43,004 nt of DNA, from contig NZ_JACUTS010000009.1 in assembly GCF_014859695.1 (NCBI RefSeq), forward strand, positions 1 to 43,004, written 5' to 3'. Shown here piece by piece: positions 6,575 through 14,165 of the stretch. The translations under genes and the position numbers were made by a program. The notes beneath the pieces were generated by a model. That model did no database searches, was not told where the DNA came from, and was given only the letters and a program-made list of their open reading frames with translations. Every line of letters starts with the position of its first letter. Position 1 is the first letter of the stretch. The stretch comes from Sulfurimonas sp. (GTDB lineage: Bacteria; Campylobacterota; Campylobacteria; Campylobacterales; Sulfurimonadaceae).

Positions 6575-6850
6575 TTAAAAAGTTTGTCTATATTTTAAGA
6601 TACCTAAAATAACAATATGCTCATGTCCCACTAAATAGGCTATGGTATACCCTTTAAAAATCAAATCTCTAATGTTGTCATTATTGTAATGAGTTGATTT
6701 TCTACATTTATATGGCATAAGAGGTATATCTTTGATCTTTTTATACAGTTGACTATTAAAAGATAACGCCTCTTTCACGCTATCTTCACTTATATAGTCA
6801 AGTATTTCATCTAGCCTTGCGCTAAACGAATCTTTGAATATAATCTGCAT
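6575..6850 (-). CDS. RelE/ParE-family toxin of a toxin-antitoxin pair
   Basis: A 91-residue protein with the RelE/ParE fold pattern: an N-terminal strand and helix (MQIIFKDSFSARLDEILDYI), a central basic segment (PYKCRKSTHYNNDNIRDLIF), then the strand pair GYTIAYLV and IVILGILKYRQTF. Family members are either gyrase poisons (ParE) or ribosome-dependent mRNA nucleases (RelE); which applies here cannot be decided. It overlaps the upstream antitoxin gene by one base (TAATG). The pair sits between fliC and topA as a stand-alone cassette. Confidence 0.8.
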   Translation of the reverse strand: MQIIFKDSFSARLDEILDYISEDSVKEALSFNSQLYKKIKDIPLMPYKCRKSTHYNNDNIRDLIFKGYTIAYLVGHEHIVILGILKYRQTF

Positions 6851-7107
6851 TAAGAAACTCTATGTCTTTGAATAAGTCTTTTCTCTGTGTCTTCCCAAAA
6901 CTCATCACTCATAACGGTAAAATTTTTACTGCCATTTTGTAAATAGTCATTTAAAGTCGCATCAAGTATAGATTTTTCTCTTTCATACTTTTCATCAACC
7001 CCGTCTGTTATAACAATCTCAATATTTTTACCTTGGAACATCTCTTTTATGGAGTTTACAAAATTTATGTTGAGTTCGTTAGAGTTTAAACTAAACGCTG
7101 CTTGCAT
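6850..7107 (-). CDS. Antitoxin partner of the RelE/ParE toxin
   Basis: An 85-residue product beginning MQAAFSLNSNELNINFVNSI, the style of short antitoxins in which an N-terminal dimerisation/DNA-binding region precedes a toxin-binding tail. The family is not certain. I chose the ATG at 7107 because it has AAGGA 7 bases upstream; an extension to 7146 is open but lacks support. Antitoxin-first order with a one-base overlap is typical of TA operons, where the complex usually represses its own promoter. Confidence 0.72.
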   Translation of the reverse strand: MQAAFSLNSNELNINFVNSIKEMFQGKNIEIVITDGVDEKYEREKSILDATLNDYLQNGSKNFTVMSDEFWEDTEKRLIQRHRVS

Positions 7108-7281
7108 GTTGCATCCTTTTTTAGCAAAGATACAAAAGTGTAGCATATTTTATTTTAGAAGCGTGTAAACAGATGGTTTTAGTTTAACGGTAAGTTTTTA
7201 CTATTTATACTTTTTTTGCTACACTTCCAAACTTAAAAATCACTTCACTATATATAATGTATAGCGCAATAGGAAAACTAT

Positions 7282-9507
7282 TTGAACTTAATTATCGTCG
7301 AATCACCCGCTAAAGCCAAGACCATTAAAAACTTTCTCGGCAAAGATTATGAGGTCATCGCTTCAAAAGGTCATATACGGGACCTTCCGAAATCCCGTTT
7401 TGGAATCACTATAGATGAGGAGAACCATCTTGTTCCCGCTTATAGTGTCGCGAAAGAGAACGCCGCGATTGTAAAAGAGATAAACGCTTTGGCAAAAAAG
7501 AGTGACACGATATACATCGCGACCGATGAGGACCGCGAGGGTGAAGCTATTGGGTGGCATATTGCCCATGCTATTAAAAGAGACCCTGAAACACTCCCTA
7601 GAATAGTCTTTCATGAGATAACAAAAACCGCGATAAATAACGCCCTCTTAAACGCCCGCAAAATAGATATGGACATGGTAAACGCGCAGCAGGCACGCCG
7701 TATACTTGACCGTGTCGTGGGGTATAAACTCTCCCCTCTGCTTAGTTCAAAGATCCAAAAAGGACTCTCGGCAGGTCGTGTTCAATCCTCAACACTCAAG
7801 CTTGTAGTAGACCGTGAGAGAGAGATAAAAGCGTTTGTGCCTGAGGAGTTCTGGACAATAAATACGCTTTTTAAAAAAGATATTGAAGCGACACTTATAG
7901 CGCATAAACAAGCCAAACTCTCAAAGCTCTCTATAAAAAACAAAGAAGAAGCTGATGCTATCGTAGAGAGCGTAAAAGCCGACTCGTTTGTTATCTCAAA
8001 GATTGAGACAAAAGAGAGAAAAAGTGCGACTCCTCCGCCTTTTATGACTTCAACGCTACAACAGACCGCTTCAAGCAAACTAGGATTTACCCCTAAAAAA
8101 ACGATGATGGTAGCACAAGCACTCTATGAGGGTGTTAAAACTCCAAGCGGAACAAGCGGTGTTATTACCTACATGAGAACAGATTCACTAAACCTTGCAC
8201 AAGAGGCTGTAAGTGCTGTTCGCGGCGTAATTGAGAGCAGATTTGGAAAAAAATATCTTCCTGATGAACCTAAGGTCTATACAAAAAAGACAAAAGGAGC
8301 GCAAGAGGCTCACGAAGCAATCCGCCCAACCACGCTTGCGTTTACTCCCGAAGTCGCAGCATCGTTTCTAAAGCCTGATGAGATAAAACTCTACCGCCTG
8401 ATATATGAGCGCTTTATGGCATGCCAGATGAACGATGCACTTTTTGAGCAGCAGAGTATAATATTTAGCGGAAAAGAGAACGAGTATAGAGCAAGCGGAA
8501 GAAAGCTCCTCTTTGAGGGTTTTTACGCACTCACGGGAGCCGAAGACAAAGACAAGCTCCTACCTGCACTTAAAGAGGGAGAGGGTGCTGAGATACAAAA
8601 AGTAAAACAGGAGCAGCACTTTACAGAGCCACCTGCTCGCTACTCCGAAGCGGCGCTCATCAAAAAGCTTGAGAGCGAGGGAATCGGACGTCCTTCAACT
8701 TACGCTCCGACTATTGCGACTCTTAGCAACAGAACGTATGTGACTATCGAGAAAAAGCAGATTATCCCGACAGAGATAGCTTTTACGGTTACCGAAATAC
8801 TGGAAAAACACTTCCCAAACATTGTTGATGTCTCTTTTACGGCGAATATGGAAGAGAAACTGGATGAAGTCGCAGATGGGCAAAACGACTGGCAGAGACT
8901 GCTTAGTGATTTCTACTTTGAGTTTGACGAGAAGGTAAAGGAGGGCAAAGAGAAGATAGTTTCGCTCAAAATTGCAACGCCTCTTGGTCGCCCTTGTCCT
9001 AAATGCGGCGAAGAGCTGCTTCTTCGCTCCGGAAGATTTGGAGAGTTCATTGCATGCAGCGGCTTTCCAAAGTGTAAATATACAGAACAGGTTGAGGGTG
9101 AAGCAAAAGAGGGCGAAGAGAAATCAAACGTACAGACGAGCGACGAAATATGCGACAAATGCGGCAAAGAGATGGTTATTAAGAGCGGCAGAAACGGTCA
9201 GTTTTTAGCATGCAGCGGATATCCTGAGTGTAAAAACACAAAGAGCATAAACGTAGAGGAGAAAATAAGCGAGACTCCATGTCCTGATTGCGGCGGCAAA
9301 ATAAGCCTTAAAAACTCAAGACGCGGTCCGTTCTGGGGATGTGAAAACTACCCTAAATGTACTTTCATCTCCAAATTTGAACCCACAACCATCAAGTGTA
9401 AAGAAAAAGGGTGCGGTGGCGCTTTGGCGAGAAGAACATACAGAGGCAAAGAGGTTTACGAGTGTATAAAGTGTAAAACCAGAACGTCGGTTGAAGATAT
9501 AAAGTAG
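7282..9507 (+). CDS. topA: DNA topoisomerase I
   Basis: Type IA topoisomerase that relaxes negative supercoils by transient single-strand cleavage. The 741-residue product opens with the TOPRIM segment MNLIIVESPAKAKTI, carries the acidic metal motif DEDREGEAIGWH, and has the catalytic tyrosine in YMRTDS at residue 297. The C-terminal fifth contains three CxxC-n-C-type zinc ribbons (CPKCGEE, CDKCGKE, CPDCGGK) and a fourth, less regular one (CKEKGCGG...CIKC). The start codon is TTG, with AGGAA about 6 bases before it. It begins a rightward run that continues through the phosphodiesterase and bioB. Confidence 0.97.
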   Translation: MNLIIVESPAKAKTIKNFLGKDYEVIASKGHIRDLPKSRFGITIDEENHLVPAYSVAKENAAIVKEINALAKKSDTIYIATDEDREGEAIGWHIAHAIKRDPETLPRIVFHEITKTAINNALLNARKIDMDMVNAQQARRILDRVVGYKLSPLLSSKIQKGLSAGRVQSSTLKLVVDREREIKAFVPEEFWTINTLFKKDIEATLIAHKQAKLSKLSIKNKEEADAIVESVKADSFVISKIETKERKSATPPPFMTSTLQQTASSKLGFTPKKTMMVAQALYEGVKTPSGTSGVITYMRTDSLNLAQEAVSAVRGVIESRFGKKYLPDEPKVYTKKTKGAQEAHEAIRPTTLAFTPEVAASFLKPDEIKLYRLIYERFMACQMNDALFEQQSIIFSGKENEYRASGRKLLFEGFYALTGAEDKDKLLPALKEGEGAEIQKVKQEQHFTEPPARYSEAALIKKLESEGIGRPSTYAPTIATLSNRTYVTIEKKQIIPTEIAFTVTEILEKHFPNIVDVSFTANMEEKLDEVADGQNDWQRLLSDFYFEFDEKVKEGKEKIVSLKIATPLGRPCPKCGEELLLRSGRFGEFIACSGFPKCKYTEQVEGEAKEGEEKSNVQTSDEICDKCGKEMVIKSGRNGQFLACSGYPECKNTKSINVEEKISETPCPDCGGKISLKNSRRGPFWGCENYPKCTFISKFEPTTIKCKEKGCGGALARRTYRGKEVYECIKCKTRTSVEDIK

Positions 9508-9535
9508 ATTCCAAATCAAGTTTGGAATGACGAGG
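9508..9535 (+). repeat. Short palindromic repeat, possible fragment of a dispersed family
   Basis: Immediately after the topA stop, ATTCCAAA-tcaag-TTTGGAAT forms a perfect 8-bp stem, followed by GACGAGG. The layout (palindrome, TCAAG loop, then ATGACG) resembles a dispersed palindrome seen in many proteobacterial genomes, often GC-rich there. There is no T-run, so it is not a convincing terminator. It contains the upstream part of the phosphodiesterase ribosome binding site. Confidence 0.5.
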
Positions 9536-9541
9536 AAAATT

Positions 9542-10066
9542 ATGAAAATAGGTATCATCGCAGACACTCATACTAAGGTGAAAAAAGCCAAAAGAGCGAT
9601 TGATACCCTGATAGCTGACGGCGCTGAGTTTCTTCTGCATGCGGGCGATATAGTTGATGTCGAAGTTCTTCATCTCCTGCATGAGAGCGGCTTGAGATAT
9701 GAAGCGGTTTATGGAAACAATGACGCGCATCTGGCGCAGTTTCACAACCGGTTCAATCTCGTCCAAGAGCCATACTACTTCAAACTTGCAGATACAAAGT
9801 TTAAACTTATGCATCTCCCTTTTTATATGGCTCCCGATGCAGATGTTGTTATATTTGCACATACACATGAATTTTCACTGGAGTTTACAGGAAATACCCT
9901 CTTCTTAAATTCCGGGGAGGTTTGCGCCAGAAATAAGCCGCTCTCTGAGTGGGCAATGTTAGAGATACAAGAAAATGAGTTTGTGGTAACGAGATATACA
10001 AGAGCAAACAAGAGTGATGAGATAAAAAAAGAAGAGTTTAAATTTATAAGGCAAAACCGTGAATAA
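9542..10066 (+). CDS. Metallophosphoesterase, YfcE/MJ0936 type
   Basis: A phosphodiesterase of the calcineurin-like fold, 174 residues. Metal-ligand motifs are in order: DTH (Asp8, His10), GD (Asp36), GNND (residues 58-61) and AHTH near residue 110. YfcE/MJ0936-type enzymes hydrolyse phosphodiesters with two bound metal ions; the natural substrate is generally unknown. The ATG at 9542 is preferred, with GAGGA just upstream; an ATG five codons earlier is inside the palindromic repeat. It overlaps bioB by 8 bases. Confidence 0.88.
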   Translation: MKIGIIADTHTKVKKAKRAIDTLIADGAEFLLHAGDIVDVEVLHLLHESGLRYEAVYGNNDAHLAQFHNRFNLVQEPYYFKLADTKFKLMHLPFYMAPDADVVIFAHTHEFSLEFTGNTLFLNSGEVCARNKPLSEWAMLEIQENEFVVTRYTRANKSDEIKKEEFKFIRQNRE

Positions 10067-10904
10067 AGAGATATTTTTATGCGCAATATGCAACATAAAC
10101 AGCGGTACATGCAATGAAGATTGTAAGTTTTGCTCCCAAAGCGTGCGTTACAAAGCGGACATAGAGCGCTACAAGCAAAAAGATATGGAGCTTATTTTAC
10201 AAGAGGCAAAAACAGCTCATGCAAACGGTGCTTTGGGCTTTTGTCTTGTAACTGCCGATAAAGGGCTTAATGAAAAAGCGCTCTCTTTTGTCTGCTCTAT
10301 CGCGGAGATTTTAACAAAAGAGGTGCCGCAACTTAGATTAATTGCATGCAACGGCACGGCAACTCTTGAGCAGCTCCTAACACTAAAAAAAGCGGGCATA
10401 AAAGCCTACAACCACAATCTTGAGACCTCAAAAGAGTTCTACCCAAAAATCTGCACAACCCACCCTTGGGATGAGAGATATGAGACTTGCCAAAATGTAA
10501 ACAGAGCTGGTTTAGTGCTAATAAGCGGAGGAATTTTCGGGCTTGGAGAGACGCATGAAGATAGAGTCTCAATGCTTGAGTCTATAAACTCTCTAAATCC
10601 CACATCTGTTCCTATAAACTTCTACCACCATAATGAGGCGTTGGAGCTTAAACCAAATCCGCTAAGTATGGATGAAGCGCTCTCTTTGGTAGAACTCACA
10701 CGGGAGATGCTTCCAAATGCCGAGCGGATTATGGTCGCCGGAGGCAGGGAGCTTATGTTTGGCGAGAGACAAAACGAGATTTTTTCGCATGGAGCAAACT
10801 CCATAGTCATAGGAAACTACCTTACAACCAGCGGACGTGAGATGAGCAAAGATTTACAAATGCTCAAATCATTGGGTCTAAACATAGCAAAAGCGGTACA
10901 ATAA
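10059..10904 (+). CDS. bioB: Biotin synthase, short epsilonproteobacterial form
   Basis: Radical SAM enzyme that inserts sulfur into dethiobiotin. The radical-SAM cluster motif is CNEDCKFC (Cys18, Cys22, Cys25). The 281-residue length and start (MNKEIFLCAICNINSGTC) match the short form known from Helicobacter. Of the three cysteines that hold the sulfur-donating auxiliary cluster in E. coli (97, 128, 188), the first two correspond to Cys62 and Cys97 here, but the third position is Ile155 (AGLVLISGG where E. coli has AGIKVCSGG). Start is GTG at 10059, inside the end of the phosphodiesterase gene. No other biotin genes are in the window. Confidence 0.93.
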   Translation: MNKEIFLCAICNINSGTCNEDCKFCSQSVRYKADIERYKQKDMELILQEAKTAHANGALGFCLVTADKGLNEKALSFVCSIAEILTKEVPQLRLIACNGTATLEQLLTLKKAGIKAYNHNLETSKEFYPKICTTHPWDERYETCQNVNRAGLVLISGGIFGLGETHEDRVSMLESINSLNPTSVPINFYHHNEALELKPNPLSMDEALSLVELTREMLPNAERIMVAGGRELMFGERQNEIFSHGANSIVIGNYLTTSGREMSKDLQMLKSLGLNIAKAVQ

Positions 10905-10908
10905 AACC

Positions 10909-12060
10909 ATGCATGAAAATGTCTTACTTGTAGTAACCATCTCTCTTATCATTATATTTTCGCCGTTTTTTGCAAAGCTTTTAAAGCTTCCGACCACTCC
11001 GATTGAGATTATATTTGGAGCTATTTTTGCCTATGTCGGCTTTTTGCATGAGGAGCACCTTTTTGCAATAGTTGCCGAACTTGGATTTTTGTACCTGATG
11101 TTTATCGCCGGAACAGAAATCAATCTAAAAAACACTCTAAAAACACCAAAATCGTTGATGAAAAAAATCGTCATCTATCTTGTAATCCTGTACGCATCTT
11201 CCATCGCTCTTTCTCTATATCTTGATCTTGGAAAAATATTTATGGTGCTTATGCCGCTCATCTCCGTGGGGCTCATTGCGACGCTCTCCAAAGAGTACGG
11301 AAAAACTCCGTGGCTCTCGCTCTCGATGACGGCAGGGGCTATAGGCGAGATAGTAAGCATAGGTTTTTTAACTCTCACATCAGCGGCACTCCAGTCGGGT
11401 CTAGGAGTGGGGCTTGTTAAGACAATATTTGCACTTGCACTCTTTTTACTCTTTATGTTTTTACTCTTTCGCGCCATGGAGCTTCTATTTTGGTGGTTTC
11501 CGCAGGTCTCCACATCTCTTATGCCGCATGATGACAACAAAGAGCAGGATATTAGACTCTCTATGGGCATATTCTTCCTTCTTGTCGGCGCGATGCTCTA
11601 TTTGGATTTAGAGCTTGCCTTTGGTGCTTTTTTGGCGGGAATGTTTATTCCCACTTTCTTTGAACATAAACATGAACTACCCGAAAAACTCGCCTCCTTC
11701 GGCTTTGGATTTTTGGTGCCTATATTTTTCATCCACATAGGAAGCTCGTTTAACCTAGAGATGCTCTTTATGGAGGGACTTATAACAAAAGCGCTCTTCA
11801 TCACGCTTGCCATGACGCTTATGAGACTAGTGGCTTCTTTAGTATTTATCAAGAATCTCGGTTTTGTAGATGCCATACTTATGGGGCTATCCCACTCTAT
11901 GCCGCTGACACTTCTTATCGCTATGGCGACCCTTGCCTATAACGCAAACAGTATTGACGAACTTCACTACTACGCACTCATTTTAGCTTCACTTTTCCAG
12001 GCAATCGCTATAATGATTGTTATTAAGCTAGTAAACAACTATAAAATAAAAAAGGTGTAG
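10909..12060 (+). CDS. CPA2-family cation/proton antiporter
   Basis: A 383-residue polytopic inner-membrane protein with about 10-12 hydrophobic segments, beginning LLVVTISLIIIFSPFFAKLL. It includes the family-type segment TPIEIIFGAIFAYVG and the conserved FGAFLAGMFIP region of Na+/H+ and K+/H+ exchangers of the KefB/GerN kind. It lacks the cytosolic TrkA-N/RCK domain of full-length Kef proteins. It follows bioB by 4 bases and is probably cotranscribed with it. The ion carried cannot be assigned. Confidence 0.85.
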   Translation: MHENVLLVVTISLIIIFSPFFAKLLKLPTTPIEIIFGAIFAYVGFLHEEHLFAIVAELGFLYLMFIAGTEINLKNTLKTPKSLMKKIVIYLVILYASSIALSLYLDLGKIFMVLMPLISVGLIATLSKEYGKTPWLSLSMTAGAIGEIVSIGFLTLTSAALQSGLGVGLVKTIFALALFLLFMFLLFRAMELLFWWFPQVSTSLMPHDDNKEQDIRLSMGIFFLLVGAMLYLDLELAFGAFLAGMFIPTFFEHKHELPEKLASFGFGFLVPIFFIHIGSSFNLEMLFMEGLITKALFITLAMTLMRLVASLVFIKNLGFVDAILMGLSHSMPLTLLIAMATLAYNANSIDELHYYALILASLFQAIAIMIVIKLVNNYKIKKV

Positions 12061-12105
12061 AGTCTGCTTGAGAATTTTGCCAACCCGACAGAAAGGGGAT
12101 AGCCT

Positions 12106-12516
12106 ATGAAGGCTCTGCTAGCATTTTTACTTACCGTCTTAATAGCCTCTGCGCAAAGCTACAAAGAGTTTGCCAAAGATATGGGGTATGAGACAAACTA
12201 CAATACGGCACTCAAAAAAGCAAAAGATGAGAACAAAGGGCTTATGGTAGTTATAATCACGAACAACTGCCCTTGGTGCATAAGGTTTGAGAAAACGACA
12301 CTCTCGGACAAAACTATAGATGAACTTATAAAGGGAAAGTATATCCCTCTAATTATAAACAAAAAAGAGGGAGAATTTCCGCCCTACCTCAACACTCCCA
12401 TAGTGCCTACAACCTATATTATAGACCCAAAAGATGAGAAGTCAGACTATGAGAGAATTGGTTTTATGGGTAAGGCAGAGTTTTTAGAGCTCTTTGAAGA
12501 GCTAGAGTTAGAGTAA
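12106..12516 (+). CDS. Periplasmic thioredoxin-like protein with CPWC motif
   Basis: A 136-residue protein with an N-terminal signal peptide (MKALLAFLLTVLIASAQS) and a thioredoxin-like fold. The redox motif CPWC is at residues 55-58 and the cis-proline loop is at TPIVPTTYII. Similar proteins (thioredoxin_7 or DUF255-like) act as periplasmic thiol reductants or chaperones; the partner is unknown. The AAAGGGGA site is 8-10 bases before the ATG. It is the last gene of the rightward topA-bioB run. Confidence 0.8.
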   Translation: MKALLAFLLTVLIASAQSYKEFAKDMGYETNYNTALKKAKDENKGLMVVIITNNCPWCIRFEKTTLSDKTIDELIKGKYIPLIINKKEGEFPPYLNTPIVPTTYIIDPKDEKSDYERIGFMGKAEFLELFEELELE

Positions 12517-12520
12517 CTCT
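12504..12520. terminator. Dyad at convergent gene ends
   Basis: AGAGTTA-gag-TAACTCT is a perfect 7-bp palindrome overlapping the stop codon of the thioredoxin-like gene, just before the stop of the convergent reductase gene. It is a possible weak bidirectional terminator; no clear T-run follows on either strand. Confidence 0.35.
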
Positions 12521-13489
12521 CTACCCCTCTTGCCCCTGTATATGACATGCAATCGCATATCCGTGGTTCAGCCCAAGAGCTATGCTTCCGCCGCTCTCTT
12601 GCGTGATATCCCCCGCTACAAAAAGTCCTTTGACATTTGTCTCATAATTCTCGTCATGAACAGGTTTGCCATCCTCCTCTTTTATGCCCGAACTTGCCAA
12701 AAATGCGCTCGGGGTCGTGCCTCCGATGGCATAAACGACTCTATCAAAAACACGGAACTCAATTGTGTCAAAGTTAACTTTTACTCTCTCGTCATCACTC
12801 TCTAGTGAGACGATATCAACGCCCAAAATCGGCTCTATTTCTTTATGCATAATAGCATTTGATATATCTCTTTGATTGGTCGGATTAGCGCGTCTAAAAG
12901 TCTCTCTTCTGTAGCAGATGGTGACCTCATTTTTCGCGCTCAAATCAACAGCATACTCAATTGCGCTGTCTCCGCCGCCTACAACTAAAATATTCTCGTC
13001 GCCAATGCACCCATCGAGCGTGAACCCTACCCTCTTTTTAATCTCTAGCGGTATCTTATAGTCAGGTTTATTCGGTTTTCCCATTCTCCCTATCGTTACG
13101 ACAACATACTTTGCCATAATACTGCCGCCCGCCATAAAAACCTCAAAATATGACTCTCCAACATTCGTTTCTCTTTTCTCTATCTTTTGCACCTCTGTGT
13201 GCGTTTTAAGCTCTACCGAGTGATTTGCCAAGATCTCGTCAAAAAAGTCCAAAGTGCTCTCTTTTGTTCCATCCACAAAGTAGATTCTGCCGTCAAGCTC
13301 AACTTTTTGACCTTTCCAATCCTTATCTACTCTTTTATTATCTTTGTAATATTTGCGTATAGTTGAGTTGTGATTCTCATCCTTTTCAAGCAAAATGATA
13401 TCTCTGATACCCTGCAGATAACTCTCAACAGCCGTTGCAATTCCTGCCGGACCGGCACCTATGATAGCTAGGTTATAGATATGACTCAT
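12521..13489 (-). CDS. FAD/NAD(P)-dependent oxidoreductase, thioredoxin-reductase-like without CxxC
   Basis: A two-dinucleotide-fold flavoprotein of 322 residues. The FAD motif GAGPAGIATA is at residues 11-20, the NAD(P) motif VVGGGDSAIEYAVDL near residue 170, and the C-terminal FAD segment GLFVAGDIT near 290. It lacks the redox CxxC of thioredoxin reductase, so it resembles ferredoxin/flavodoxin-NADP reductases or YpdA-type enzymes. The electron acceptor is unknown. AAGGA lies 7 bases before the ATG. The gene is divergent from the methyltransferase-asnB pair across an 85-base promoter region. Confidence 0.85.
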   Translation of the reverse strand: MSHIYNLAIIGAGPAGIATAVESYLQGIRDIILLEKDENHNSTIRKYYKDNKRVDKDWKGQKVELDGRIYFVDGTKESTLDFFDEILANHSVELKTHTEVQKIEKRETNVGESYFEVFMAGGSIMAKYVVVTIGRMGKPNKPDYKIPLEIKKRVGFTLDGCIGDENILVVGGGDSAIEYAVDLSAKNEVTICYRRETFRRANPTNQRDISNAIMHKEIEPILGVDIVSLESDDERVKVNFDTIEFRVFDRVVYAIGGTTPSAFLASSGIKEEDGKPVHDENYETNVKGLFVAGDITQESGGSIALGLNHGYAIACHIQGQEG

Positions 13490-13574
13490 AATAAATCCTT
13501 TGAAACAATTAGACCTATTTTATACTATAATTTGCAAATGAAATCAAAAAATATTAACATTAAACTCTATAATC

Positions 13575-14165
13575 ATGCCTCGCGTTGATAGCCAAAAATT
13601 CTACTCCTCAGCCATAGACAAATACGGCATAAGCGCAAAAGGTGTGAACTGGCACTCAAAAGAGTCTCAAAAACTGCGCTTTGATATTCTTTTGGAGATG
13701 CTCCCAGGTGATTTAAGCCCCTACAGCATTGCGGATGCAGGCTGCGGATTTGGCGATCTCTATCTCTATATGCAAAAGAAAAAAAGAGCTCCAAGGGAGT
13801 ACATCGGCATAGACTCACTTCCTGACATGTACTCCATTGCAAGCGAGAGGACAGGGTGTGAGATACTCATAGCAGACATCTGCAAAGAGATACTCCCTCC
13901 TGCTGATTTTTACGTCTGTAGCGGCGCTATGAATGTTTTAGAGGAGTTTGAGACGCACCTTTTTGTGCAAAACTGCTTTAACGCTTCTAAAGTCGGATTT
14001 CTCTTTAACGTGCTTCATGGAGAGAAAAATAGCGAAACATACAACTACCTTACGACCCCGCAGATAGAGCAGATGGCGGCGCATTTGGGCGTTAAAAAGG
14101 TCATGCTGAGAGATGATTACATGCAAGACGATATAACCGTCGCTTTTTTGAAAGATAATATCTAG
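13575..14165 (+). CDS. Class I SAM-dependent methyltransferase
   Basis: A 196-residue Rossmann-type methyltransferase with the SAM-binding motif I IADAGCGFGDLYLY near residues 52-65 and an acidic residue at the end of the second strand (YIGIDSLPDM). The substrate is unknown. Its stop codon shares one base with the GTG start of asnB, indicating translational coupling. The linkage does not by itself identify the substrate. Confidence 0.82.
   Translation: MPRVDSQKFYSSAIDKYGISAKGVNWHSKESQKLRFDILLEMLPGDLSPYSIADAGCGFGDLYLYMQKKKRAPREYIGIDSLPDMYSIASERTGCEILIADICKEILPPADFYVCSGAMNVLEEFETHLFVQNCFNASKVGFLFNVLHGEKNSETYNYLTTPQIEQMAAHLGVKKVMLRDDYMQDDITVAFLKDNI

Noticed and set aside
11175-11570. Open frame antisense to the CPA2 antiporter
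   Set aside because: It arises from the complement of a hydrophobic coding sequence and has no start signal.
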